A stretch of DNA of 64,000 bases from G051903925 sp051903925 (GTDB lineage Bacteria > Pseudomonadota > Alphaproteobacteria > Zavarziniales > Zavarziniaceae), in contig NZ_CP173678.1 in assembly GCF_051903925.1 (NCBI RefSeq), forward strand, positions 2,232,001 to 2,296,000, given 5' to 3'. Positions 8,653 through 17,169 of the stretch are shown here, one piece after another (within the stretch, counting starts at the first letter, position 1; each line of letters starts with the position of its first letter). Under the pieces are notes generated by a model, which was given only the letters and a program-made list of their open reading frames with translations, ran no database searches and was not told the origin of the DNA. The translations under genes were made by a program, and so were the position numbers.

Positions 8653-9315
8653 TCACTGCAGCGGGGCGTCGGGCTTGGCGCCCATCGCCAGCGCCATCTC
8701 GATCAGGGCGATCAGGACGCGCGACCGATCGCCCAGGTCCTCCGCCTCCAGCAGCGCCTGCTTCTCGCTGGGGTTGAAGGGGCAGATCATCGACAGGGTG
8801 TTGACCAGCGTTTCGCCCGGCGCCTGCTCGATGGCGCTCCAGTCGGCGGCCAGGCCGTTGCGCGCCAGGTAGTCCTTCAGCACCGGCATCAGGCGGGCGC
8901 GGTCGATGCCGTCGTCGCTGGCCGCTGCCAGGTCCTGGCGATAGCGCGCGAAATCCGCCTGCACCTGGCGATAGGGCGTCGTCACCGACAGTTCCTGGTC
9001 GACGTGGAAGCGGCACTGGCCGGTCAGCGTGATCAGGAAGCGGCCGTCGTCGGTCTCGGTGAAGGCGGTGATGCGGCCGACGCAGCCGGCACCATAGAGG
9101 GCCGGGCGGTTGTGCTCCGGCGCGGTCGCGACGCTGCCGGGATCCGTCGGCTGGATCATGCCGATCAGCCGCGGGCCGGCCAGGGCGTCGCGCACCATGG
9201 CCAGGTAGCGCGGCTCGAAGATGTTGAGCGGCAGGCGCATGCGCGGCAGCAGCAGCGCCCCCGGCAGCGGGAAGATCGGGATGGTCGCGGGCAGGTCGGA
9301 CAGGTCGACCTGCAT
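8653..9315 (-). CDS. LON substrate-binding domain protein
   Basis: A 220-residue stand-alone LON N-terminal domain, lacking the ATPase and protease parts. Motifs are IPIFPLPGALLLPRMRLPLNIFEPRY at residues about 12-37 and CVGRITAF. The start is the ATG of MQVDLSDLPA at 9315, 34 bp after the thioredoxin gene; the longer frame upstream merely runs through it. In alphaproteobacteria this gene commonly follows a thioredoxin-TPR gene, as here, suggesting a shared protein-quality-control role. Confidence 0.9.
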   Translation of the reverse strand: MQVDLSDLPATIPIFPLPGALLLPRMRLPLNIFEPRYLAMVRDALAGPRLIGMIQPTDPGSVATAPEHNRPALYGAGCVGRITAFTETDDGRFLITLTGQCRFHVDQELSVTTPYRQVQADFARYRQDLAAASDDGIDRARLMPVLKDYLARNGLAADWSAIEQAPGETLVNTLSMICPFNPSEKQALLEAEDLGDRSRVLIALIEMALAMGAKPDAPLQ

Positions 9316-9349
9316 CCCGGCCGGGCGCTGCGGTCCGCTCAAGGAAGCC

Positions 9350-10270
9350 TCAGGAGAAGAGGATGGACGACAGCTTGCGCCGCCCGTCCAGGGTTGCGGG
9401 ATCGGTGGGACCCAGGGCCTCGAACACCTTGAGCAGCTGGAGGCGTGCGGCCTCCTCGTTCCACTTGCGGTCCCGCTTGATGGAGGCAAGGAGTTCGGCG
9501 ATCGAACCCGCGGCGTCGCCCTCCGCCAGCAGCGCGAGCGAGAGGTCGAAGCGGGCCTGGTGGTCGTCGGGATCGGCCTCCACGGCGCGGCGCAGGCTCG
9601 CCGATTCGCCGGCGGCGCCTGCTTCCTTGGCCAGGTCCAGGGCGGCGCGCACGCTTGCGATGTCAGGGTCGTTGGCGACGTCGGGCGTGACCTCGGCCAG
9701 GATCTGCTCCGCTGCCTCGGCATCGCCTGCGTTCATCGCCAGGCGGGCCAGCCCGGCGATCGCCTTCGGGTTGCCGGGATCATGCTGCAGCAGCTCGACA
9801 TAGGCGGCCTCGGCCGCGCCGAAGTCCCCTGCCTCAAGCGATTCGCCGGCCAGCGCCAGCAGTTCCTCGACCGGGTTGCCGCCGCCCGAGGCCTGGACCA
9901 GGCGCTGCACGAACTGCTTCACCTGACTTTCGGGCAGGGCACCGACAAAGCCGTCGATCGGCTGGCCGTTGCGGAAGGCATAGACCGCGGGGATCGACTG
10001 GATGCGCATCTGCTGCGCGATCTGGGGGTTCTTGTCGATGTCGATCTTGACCATCTTGACCGCCCCCTTGGCCGCCATCACGGCCTTTTCCAGGGCGGGG
10101 CCCAGCTGGCGGCAGGGGCCGCACCAGGGCGCCCAGAAGTCGACGATCACGGGGACATCGCGCGACGCTTCGATCACGTCGGCCATGAAGGTCTGGATGC
10201 CGCTGTCCTTGATCAGCGATGCCTTGTCGACGGCCGGGCCGCCGCCGTTCTGTCCGATCAGGGTGTCCAT
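9350..10270 (-). CDS. Thioredoxin-TPR co-chaperone-like protein (YbbN/CnoX family)
   Basis: A 306-residue fusion of a thioredoxin domain (about residues 20-130) and a helical TPR region (about 140-300). The active site is WAPWCGPC (Cys residues about 57 and 60), a complete CxxC; E. coli YbbN has SxxC. It may therefore be a true redox-active holdase co-chaperone. The start is ATG 10270 (MDTLIGQNGG). It heads the operon trx-TPR, LON, Trm112, DUF971. Confidence 0.92.
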   Translation of the reverse strand: MDTLIGQNGGGPAVDKASLIKDSGIQTFMADVIEASRDVPVIVDFWAPWCGPCRQLGPALEKAVMAAKGAVKMVKIDIDKNPQIAQQMRIQSIPAVYAFRNGQPIDGFVGALPESQVKQFVQRLVQASGGGNPVEELLALAGESLEAGDFGAAEAAYVELLQHDPGNPKAIAGLARLAMNAGDAEAAEQILAEVTPDVANDPDIASVRAALDLAKEAGAAGESASLRRAVEADPDDHQARFDLSLALLAEGDAAGSIAELLASIKRDRKWNEEAARLQLLKVFEALGPTDPATLDGRRKLSSILFS

Positions 10271-10493
10271 GGGTGTTCGGTCCGCCTTCGGTCGTCTGGT
10301 CGTGTCGTGTGTCGCGCGCGTCCGCACGGGCGACGCCATCGCAATTCGTGCAGCCCTTCTAACATGGGACGGGGCCCGTGCGCTGCAACCAGACGAACGG
10401 GCCGGTCGGGGGACGCGATGCCGTCGGTCTTGCACTGCCCCGCTCAGGTTTGCATTTTGGGGCCAATACAGAATTCCGTGGGAGGAACGCGTC

Positions 10494-12227
10494 ATGACGG
10501 CGCCCGAAGGTCTTGTCTCCGCGGGCGGCGTTCCGCCCATGGCCGCGGTCACGGCCCAGCTCACCGCTCCCGGCGCCCCGTTCGAGATGGAAGAGATGGT
10601 GATCCGCGGCATCGCCGAGCGGGTCTGGAAGAACGCGCCGCCAACCCTGCGGGCGATCTTCGAGGCGAGCGCGGCGCATGGCGATGCCGACTTCCTGGTC
10701 TATGAGGACGAGCGCCTGACCTATGCGCAGCACCATCGCAGCGTTCGGCGCCTGGCCCATGAACTGGTCACCCGCTGGGGGGTGAAGAAGGGCGACCGCG
10801 TGGCGATCGCCATGCGGAATTTTCCCGAATGGTCGGTCGCCTTCTGGGCCGGGGCCTGTGTGGGTGCCATCGTCGTGCCGGTCAATGCCTGGCTGACCGG
10901 AGCGGAGCTCGACTACTGCATCAGCGACTGCGGCGCCGACATCCTCTTCCTGGACCAGGAGCGCACCCTGCGCCTGGCGGAGTTCCTGCCCGCGCTGAAG
11001 CTGAAGGCGGCGATCGTCGCCCGGGCCAGCGGCGACCTGGCGCCCGGCCTGCTTCGCTTCGAGGACGTGGTGGACGCAAGCCCCCAGGACCCGCCACTGC
11101 CCGATGTGGCACTGGAGCCGGAGGATGACGCCACGATCTTCTACACCTCCGGCACGACGGGAAAGCCCAAGGGGGCGCTGGGCACCCATCGCAATATCTG
11201 CACCAACCTGGTGAGCCTTGGCTTCTGCGGCGCGCGCGCCGACCTGCGCCGCGGTGTGGTGCCCGCCGCCCTGGGTGGAGAGGCGCCGCCCAAGGGGGCG
11301 ATGCTGCTGGCCGTGCCGTTCTTCCACGCGACGGGCTGCCATTCCGTGCTGGTGGCGACGCTGGCCGCGGGCAACAAGATCGTGCTGATCCACCGCTGGG
11401 ACGCCGCCCGCGCGCTGGAATTGATCGAGCGCGAGCGGATCACGGCGTTTGGCAACGTGCCGACGCTGGTCTGGCAGGTGCTGGAACATCCGGACTTCAA
11501 GACACGCGACACGTCCAGCCTGCTCAGCGTCTCCTATGGCGGGGCGCCGGCGGCGCCGGAACTGGTGGCGCGGATCAAGCAGGCCTGGCCCAAATCCAAT
11601 CCCGGCCAGGGCTATGGCCTGACCGAGACGTCGAGCGTCACCACGATCAACCAGGCCGACGACTACGTGCGCAAGCCGGACAGCGTGGGCGTGCCCGTCC
11701 CCGTCTGCGACGTGAAGGTGGTAGGCCCCACCGGCGAGACGCTGGGGGCAGGCGAGATTGGCGAGATCTGGATCAAGGGGCCCAACGTCGTGAAGGGCTA
11801 CTGGAACAAGCCGGAGGCGACGGCCGCCACCTTCACCGACAACTGGCTGCATTCGGGCGATGTCGGCCGCATCGACGAGGAAGGCTTCGTCTATATCCTG
11901 GACCGCGCCAAGGACATGCTGATCCGCGGTGGCGAAAACATCTACTGCGTGGAGGTCGAGAACGTCCTGTTCGACCACCCCGCCGTGATGGACGCCGCCG
12001 TGATCGGCATTCCGCACCTGACCCTGGGGGAGGAGGTCGGCGCCGTCGTCACCCTGGCGCCCGGCCAGCGCCTTGACGAGGCGGCGCTGAAGGCCTGGAT
12101 GGGCGAGCGCCTGGCGGCGTTCAAGGTGCCGGTGAAGGTCTGGTTCCGCGACGAGCCGCTGCCCCGCAATGCCAACGGCAAGATCCTGAAGCGCGACCTG
12201 AAGAAGGACCTGCTCGACGCGGCGTGA
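10494..12227 (+). CDS. Class I adenylate-forming acyl-CoA ligase
   Basis: A 577-residue AMP-forming acid:CoA ligase of the FadD-like group. The P-loop-like motif YTSGTTGKPKG is near residue 220, the YGLTET motif near 378 and the hinge LDRAKDMLIRGGENI near 470. The C-terminal catalytic Lys is in NANGKILKR. GGAGGAA lies just before ATG 10494, which fixes the start despite a long upstream frame. It is monocistronic, with an intrinsic terminator immediately after. The exact acid cannot be deduced. Confidence 0.92.
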   Translation: MTAPEGLVSAGGVPPMAAVTAQLTAPGAPFEMEEMVIRGIAERVWKNAPPTLRAIFEASAAHGDADFLVYEDERLTYAQHHRSVRRLAHELVTRWGVKKGDRVAIAMRNFPEWSVAFWAGACVGAIVVPVNAWLTGAELDYCISDCGADILFLDQERTLRLAEFLPALKLKAAIVARASGDLAPGLLRFEDVVDASPQDPPLPDVALEPEDDATIFYTSGTTGKPKGALGTHRNICTNLVSLGFCGARADLRRGVVPAALGGEAPPKGAMLLAVPFFHATGCHSVLVATLAAGNKIVLIHRWDAARALELIERERITAFGNVPTLVWQVLEHPDFKTRDTSSLLSVSYGGAPAAPELVARIKQAWPKSNPGQGYGLTETSSVTTINQADDYVRKPDSVGVPVPVCDVKVVGPTGETLGAGEIGEIWIKGPNVVKGYWNKPEATAATFTDNWLHSGDVGRIDEEGFVYILDRAKDMLIRGGENIYCVEVENVLFDHPAVMDAAVIGIPHLTLGEEVGAVVTLAPGQRLDEAALKAWMGERLAAFKVPVKVWFRDEPLPRNANGKILKRDLKKDLLDAA

Positions 12228-12229
12228 GC

Positions 12230-12256
12230 GAGAGGGGCGACGGCCCTCTCTATTTT
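12230..12256 (+). terminator. Intrinsic terminator of the acyl-CoA ligase gene
   Basis: A perfect 7-bp stem GAGAGGG/CCCTCTC with a 7-base loop is followed by TATTTT, five bases after the stop codon. Confidence 0.8.
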
Positions 12257-12259
12257 CCT

Positions 12260-12359
12260 CCCTACGTGCCCCGGCTTATCCGGGGCATCCATGAACCAAC
12301 CGTTCCGAGTGCTTGGCGGTCGGCTCATGGGTCCCCCGCATGAAGCGGAGGACGTAGGG
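12260..12359. repeat. 100-bp palindromic intergenic repeat, copy 1
   Basis: The element is bounded by CCCTACGT and ACGTAGGG. Just inside the left border is a hairpin GCCCCGG-CTTAT-CCGGGGC. The central and right arms are less perfectly paired than in copy 2 (23313-23412), which has exactly the same length and borders. Confidence 0.85.
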
Positions 12360-12427
12360 TTGGTGGGTGGGACTGGTTCGCTCCAATCTCCGAGTTGCCC
12401 CCGAATCCGCATCCGGGAAACGTCGCG

Positions 12428-13642
12428 TCACACCGGCTTGCGGCCCATGACCTGGTCGATGTAGCGGCCCTGGAAGAAGCGCAGGCCCAGCGAGCGGCCC
12501 CATTCGATCGCCGTCTCGTCGTCGCAGCGGCACAGGATCACGCGGTTGACCCCGGCGCGCTGCACCGCGTCGGCGAATTCCGCTCGCCGCTCGGCGCGCT
12601 TCTCGGCCGCCAGTTCTGGATGCCAGTGCACCTTCTGCAGGTCGAGCCGCAGCTTGGCGCGGTCGATCAGCGGGAAGGTCAGGTGGTTGAGCCCGTCCAG
12701 GCACATGCGGTAGCCGCGATCGCGCAGGTATTCGCGCACGAACACGAACGCGCCCATGTCGGAAAAGACGTCGGCCGACTGGACCTCCAGCACCACCGAC
12801 TTCTGCGTGCGCTGGCGCAGCGCCTTGTCGAAGGCCATGAACGCCGGCGAGAGCAGGGTCGAGACGTTGATGTTGATCGAGAACGAGGCCTCTCCCTCGC
12901 CCTCGATCCTGGGCAGGACGCTCAGCACGCGCTGGTCGATCCGCTCCGTCAGGCGCTGGAACAGCCAGCGGTCGGCGGTCAGCTCGGTATCCGGCATCAG
13001 CGCCTTTTGCAGGCCGGGGATCGAGACATAGATCTCGGTAAAGATCGGGGTCGGCGGAATGCCGGCGGGATAGGCGCAGATCGCCTGGCGGCGCAGCAGC
13101 GGCGTCAGGTCGACGCCGCTCAGCGCGTTCTCCATCCGGGCCAGGCGCGACGGATCGATGGGCGAGGTCTGGACCACCTTCTGGGTGGGGTCCGCCGGCT
13201 TGTCGGGCCGCGCGCGGGCCAGCGCCTGCTGGCGCCGGACGGCCACGCCGAACAGGTCCTGGAAGCCGCCGCCGGCCAGGTCGTAGACCGTGGCGAAGGC
13301 CCCCTCGCCATCCTCGCCCCCGATCAGCGGATCGTTGGAGAAGAGGAAGCGCAGGCGCAGCACGAGCTCGTCCACCTCCTCCACCTTGGCGCCGCGGAAC
13401 AGCAGGAGCAGGTCGTTGTTGCGGAACTGGTAGGCCATCCCCTCCGCCCGCTTGATGAGGCGGTCGAAGGCATTGAGCATGATCCGCAGGTGATGCTCGC
13501 GGCGATTGTGCGGCTGCAGGCGCGAGACGTGGATCAGGACGCCGACCCGTTCCTTCCGGGTGGCGGTCAGGCGCTCAAGCTGGTCTGCCAGGCTCAGGTC
13601 GGCATCGGCCAGGCCTTCTAGACGTCCGGTTGCTGGTGCCAT
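12428..13642 (-). CDS. Degenerate GGDEF-EAL protein
   Basis: A 404-residue protein with the layout of a diguanylate cyclase/phosphodiesterase. In the N-terminal domain the GGDEF signature is replaced by RNNDL (residues 74-78). In the C-terminal EAL-like domain the expected catalytic acidic motifs are not recognisable: LEVQSADVFSD replaces the LELTES-type motif and CLDGLNH the DDFGTG-type motif. The C-terminal FFQGRYID still matches the EAL fold end. It is probably a non-catalytic regulator or scaffold. No membrane segment is seen. Confidence 0.8.
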   Translation of the reverse strand: MAPATGRLEGLADADLSLADQLERLTATRKERVGVLIHVSRLQPHNRREHHLRIMLNAFDRLIKRAEGMAYQFRNNDLLLLFRGAKVEEVDELVLRLRFLFSNDPLIGGEDGEGAFATVYDLAGGGFQDLFGVAVRRQQALARARPDKPADPTQKVVQTSPIDPSRLARMENALSGVDLTPLLRRQAICAYPAGIPPTPIFTEIYVSIPGLQKALMPDTELTADRWLFQRLTERIDQRVLSVLPRIEGEGEASFSININVSTLLSPAFMAFDKALRQRTQKSVVLEVQSADVFSDMGAFVFVREYLRDRGYRMCLDGLNHLTFPLIDRAKLRLDLQKVHWHPELAAEKRAERRAEFADAVQRAGVNRVILCRCDDETAIEWGRSLGLRFFQGRYIDQVMGRKPV

Positions 13643-13681
13643 GCTCTCCCCCGGGCGCCCCTTCCCGGACTGGTAACGAGT

Positions 13682-14209
13682 CTAAACGTCAGTCCCCGCT
13701 GGCAGGTTAAGCGACGGATCGGTGATTCGCTGCAAGCGAATTGCGCCGACCATGCCGATGCGCAGGGCCAGCGCTTTGCGCCGCGCAGCGGCCAGCGGTC
13801 GCTCGGCCGGACTGCGCAGCAAGCCAGCGCCGTAGCGGTCGGCGGCAATCAGCCCAACCTCCGGCCCGTTCAAGGGTTCCAGCTCGAAGGGCGCGCGCGG
13901 AAAATCATGAGGAACGGCGAAGGCGAAGCGGTCGCACCAGGGCAGGTAGTCCGGCCATTTCCGGTCCCCGCGCAGGTCGGCCATGCTGACCTTCACCTCG
14001 ACGATGAAGACGCGGCCCTTGGCGTCGATGCCGGCAATATCGGCCCGGCGGCCGCCGTCCAGGACCAGCTCGGTGATGCTGGCATAGCCCATGTCCAGCA
14101 GCAGGCGCTGCACGCCACGACAGACGTCGGCGGCGACCATGCGCTCGGCCGCCTGTTCGGCGGCGAGCGACGCCACGTTCAGGTCAGCGGGTTGGGCAAC
14201 ACTGGACAT
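13682..14209 (-). CDS. mmcB: MmcB family DNA repair protein
   Basis: A 175-residue protein matching the MmcB family, a PD-(D/E)xK-fold group linked to SOS/mutagenic repair in Caulobacter. Visible motif: RADIAGIDAKGRVFIVEVKVS (Asp, then ExK) at residues about 54-74, followed by WPDYLPWCDRFAFAV. It lies directly beside the second AT-rich island, whose edge falls just upstream of its ATG at 14209. Confidence 0.88.
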   Translation of the reverse strand: MSSVAQPADLNVASLAAEQAAERMVAADVCRGVQRLLLDMGYASITELVLDGGRRADIAGIDAKGRVFIVEVKVSMADLRGDRKWPDYLPWCDRFAFAVPHDFPRAPFELEPLNGPEVGLIAADRYGAGLLRSPAERPLAAARRKALALRIGMVGAIRLQRITDPSLNLPAGTDV

Positions 14210-14332
14210 GTTCCCATTTTGTACTGGAGTGTCATTGGCGTCCAGCCCAAAACTTCACATGCGCAGCATGACTATGTTCGTCTCGCTGCAATCCAATATA
14301 TTGATACGTTGGCGCGAACAAAGAGCAGATCA

Positions 14333-15859
14333 ATGGTCAGAGTCAGTCGATTGCCCCTGTATGCTGAAGTCGAAATGGACCGACTGTGCGCCGCAATCGG
14401 CGCTTTTTGTCATAGGGTTGACGAGGACGAGAGCGGTTGGGACCGGCTCGTCGAATTCCCTGAACCAGACCAATATCGGGGCTCTCTAGATTCCAAGCCA
14501 CCACGACACATTGCATTCGTTCAGGTTAAGTCCAAGCAAGGTATGCCGCCGTACTGCAGGATTAAGCTATCGAACGCAGTTCGTGCGGCACTGGCTCCTG
14601 AGCCCTGGTTCGTTGTCTGCATAGTGCAGGACAAAAATAGAGAAATCTTACGAAGATATTGTATCCATGTCTGGAGCGATACAATAGGTAGAATTCTGAA
14701 ACTGGTTAGAAAAGCAGATATTTCGAAAAAGCCGCTACATAAGTGCTTTATTTGCATTCGTTTTGCTGAATCCGATCAACAAGGGGATCGCCTCGTCAGT
14801 TGGATGCAGTCAACGGTAGCGGAGTTCGGTCCCGATTACGGTGTCAAGAAGCAAGCAATTAGCCAGACGGTGGGTTACGAAAACGGCTATGGGACGGGTG
14901 AGATATCTGTTGATGCAATCGGATATGAATCGCTAACTGAGATGATGCTCGGATTAAAAGCGGAAGCGCGTGTCAAGAAATTTACGTTTGTGCCGAGCCG
15001 CTTTGGAATCGCCAACGAGATAGAGCGCATAGAATGGTCTAATAGTACTGTGAGCCTCACACCGAGGTCATTAGCTACGGTAGATCTTATATTCAAGAGT
15101 GCCTTCGGGGGCGATGAGATCAAGATCGCTGGTCAGGCATACGCCTCGCCCTTTACTCGAGAACGACAGGGCAGGCCGCCCGTACGCATCTCAACCAACA
15201 TACTCGATATACTTCTTCGCCCCGATAAAAGCATTACTTTTACAAGTGCCTTTGATCCTAGCGCACGAACTAGACTTTCGACAATCATAAAGTACTTAAG
15301 TCTTAGAACTTTACTTGAGTGTGGTAGCGTGGAGCTTCAGGTGTGGTGGGAAGGCCGTCGCCTGCTGAAGGGAGAGATGAACGCATCAATTGCCACAGGC
15401 GAAAAAGAGACAAATCGACTCTTAGATTCAGCGCGTCTCCTCGTACAGATTTCGACAAATTTGGATCCCGAAACAAGCCTTGATGCCATCCAAAAATCTG
15501 GACACCTCGAAGCCTTACTTCGATTCAAAGAATCAAGAAGCTGGCGTCTGTCTGTAGATTTAGATACTGATGAAATATCCCATGTATCAAGAGTGATATA
15601 TTGGTTGAGATTCAACATATTGGAAACCGTGTTCTGCCTTATAGGCAGTCTCCACGTATCCCATTGCGAGACTACACAGGATGGTCGCGCGCAACTGACT
15701 GGTGAAGGGCGAAGCATCATATGCTCTTATGCATTAGATGGTCATATTCGAGAAAATGGTAGCATGATAGAGGACGACTATGAGGCCTATTTGACCAAAT
15801 CAGGCGATGAAGAATTATTGGTTGGTATTGGCGATTTGGGCTGCGCTCTATGGTCCTAA
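14333..15859 (+). CDS. Putative PD-(D/E)xK-type protein on an AT-rich island
   Basis: A 508-residue protein of AT-rich composition. The N-terminal ~110 residues resemble DUF4365-like nuclease domains: Glu12, an acidic region ending GWD (Asp37), then FVQVKSK with Gln64 and Lys66 in the D-(E/Q)xK pattern, and WFVVCIV afterwards. Residues 120-508 match nothing I know. The frame is open far upstream over mmcB antisense; ATG 14333 is chosen because the low-GC composition begins near 14210, but its ribosome site is weak. It stands alone, without methylase or helicase partners. A nuclease or anti-phage role is inference. Confidence 0.65.
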   Translation: MVRVSRLPLYAEVEMDRLCAAIGAFCHRVDEDESGWDRLVEFPEPDQYRGSLDSKPPRHIAFVQVKSKQGMPPYCRIKLSNAVRAALAPEPWFVVCIVQDKNREILRRYCIHVWSDTIGRILKLVRKADISKKPLHKCFICIRFAESDQQGDRLVSWMQSTVAEFGPDYGVKKQAISQTVGYENGYGTGEISVDAIGYESLTEMMLGLKAEARVKKFTFVPSRFGIANEIERIEWSNSTVSLTPRSLATVDLIFKSAFGGDEIKIAGQAYASPFTRERQGRPPVRISTNILDILLRPDKSITFTSAFDPSARTRLSTIIKYLSLRTLLECGSVELQVWWEGRRLLKGEMNASIATGEKETNRLLDSARLLVQISTNLDPETSLDAIQKSGHLEALLRFKESRSWRLSVDLDTDEISHVSRVIYWLRFNILETVFCLIGSLHVSHCETTQDGRAQLTGEGRSIICSYALDGHIRENGSMIEDDYEAYLTKSGDEELLVGIGDLGCALWS

Positions 15860-15866
15860 TTTCGGC

Positions 15867-15896
15867 CACTGTGGCGAACATCAGTCCGCCACAGTG
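15867..15896. terminator. Hairpin terminator between convergent genes
   Basis: A perfect 10-bp inverted repeat, CACTGTGGCG / CGCCACAGTG, with a 10-base loop lies between two convergent genes. A T-rich stretch (CTTATTTC) follows on the + strand. It probably ends transcription of the island gene. Confidence 0.7.
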
Positions 15897-15913
15897 CAGT
15901 CTTATTTCGAGGC

Positions 15914-17032
15914 CTACTCCGCGGCGACCTGGCGGAGGGTGAAGCGGCTCTTGGAGCGGTTCACTTCCTTCAGGAACTCGATGCCCTTCTCGGCGATGTC
16001 GTCGCCGATCATGTGGTCGCCCTCGGCCACCAGTTCGTCCATGTTCACGTACATGGCGTAGTAGGGTGCGGTGCGGCTGGTGATGATGCCCGACTTCAGC
16101 AGCGTCTTGATCAGGACACGGAAGATGTCGGTGCCTTCCTTCATCCGCTCACGGCGATAGTCGTCGGTGATGGCTTCCGCCACCGCCGCCTGGACCCATT
16201 CCCAGTCCAGGCCGAACTGGGCATAGATCGGCTTCTTCTGCTCCGGGCTGACGAGGTTGAACAGCAGCGTCTGGAAGCAGGTCAGCGCCCAATCCTCGAC
16301 CTTCTCCTGCTCTTCCTGGGACAGCTTGGGGATGGTGCGGTCGGCCCAGATCTTGCCGAACTTGTGGTGGAACGCCTCGTCCGTCATGACCAGCTGGGTC
16401 AGCTTGACCAGAAGGGGGTCGCGCGACTTGGTGTAGAAGGTGGCGAAGGCGCCCATGGCCAGGCCCTCGACCAGCATCTGCATGCCGACCAGCTTCTTGT
16501 AGACCTCCGGCGCCAGGACCAGCTCCTGCAGCAGGCCGCCCAGGGTAGGACCGACGGGGAGGGGCGCCCCCCAGCGGGCCTGGATGTAGCGGGTGAAGCC
16601 GGTCACGTGGCGGGCTTCCTCGCGCGCCTGGTTGGCGGCGTATTCCTGGGCGCCGGGATCGCGCAGGATGTGGCAGAGCGAGGCAGAGAGGGAGAGCGCG
16701 CCCTGCTCGCCATGCAGGATCGACGACATCGACCAATGCGCCGTCGCATTGATCAGCTGGATCTTCTGCCGCTCGTCCAGCTTGTCGGCGACGGCCGACT
16801 GCAGCTCCGCCACCAGCTCGGCCGGCATGATCGGCTCGTTCTCGAGGTCGAACTTCTCGCTGAAGTCGATGTAGGAGGGGTCGAGCGGATCCCAGAAATG
16901 GTCGTGCGTCGCGGTGATGATCTTGTCGAAGGCGGTCGTGCGCACGCCGTAGCGGGCGGGCTCCAGCTGGGCCGCGAAATCGTCGCGGTCGACGGTGTCG
17001 TAGGCGGCGTCCTTGGTGATGTGCTGGGCCAT
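15914..17032 (-). CDS. Ferritin-like di-iron protein
   Basis: A 372-residue soluble protein with a complete four-helix di-iron carboxylate ligand set: Glu109 (HGEQ), E139-A-R-H142, Glu189 (VEGLAMG) and E219-A-F-H222 followed by a further His. The E, ExxH, E, ExxH pattern matches ferritin-like oxygenases and oxidases. Substrate unknown; it is not a storage ferritin by length. The start is the ATG of MAQHITKDAAY; the preceding 13 codons are Arg-rich. The promoter carries two palindromes, so it is likely repressor-controlled. Confidence 0.85.
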   Translation of the reverse strand: MAQHITKDAAYDTVDRDDFAAQLEPARYGVRTTAFDKIITATHDHFWDPLDPSYIDFSEKFDLENEPIMPAELVAELQSAVADKLDERQKIQLINATAHWSMSSILHGEQGALSLSASLCHILRDPGAQEYAANQAREEARHVTGFTRYIQARWGAPLPVGPTLGGLLQELVLAPEVYKKLVGMQMLVEGLAMGAFATFYTKSRDPLLVKLTQLVMTDEAFHHKFGKIWADRTIPKLSQEEQEKVEDWALTCFQTLLFNLVSPEQKKPIYAQFGLDWEWVQAAVAEAITDDYRRERMKEGTDIFRVLIKTLLKSGIITSRTAPYYAMYVNMDELVAEGDHMIGDDIAEKGIEFLKEVNRSKSRFTLRQVAAE

Positions 17033-17077
17033 GCGGGGGATCCTCCTGCGGCACGCCGAGGGTCGTGCCATCGCTTA

Positions 17078-17123
17078 TGACAATCTGTCAGGAGATACTG
17101 ACGGATAATCAGCAATCCGTCAA
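17078..17123 (-). promoter_or_regulatory. Double-palindrome operator/promoter of the di-iron gene
   Basis: Two perfect inverted repeats stand in tandem: TGACGGAT-N8-ATCCGTCA (17099-17122) and TGACA-N3-TGTCA (17078-17090). On the minus strand, TTGACG (17118-17123) is a good -35, with CAGTAT 17 bases later as a weak -10. The first palindrome therefore overlaps the -35 and spacer. The regulator is not adjacent. Confidence 0.6.
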
Positions 17124-17169
17124 ACACAGTTTAGCGCGGAGCGCGGAGCGCCCCTCCGTGCCCGCTCGG

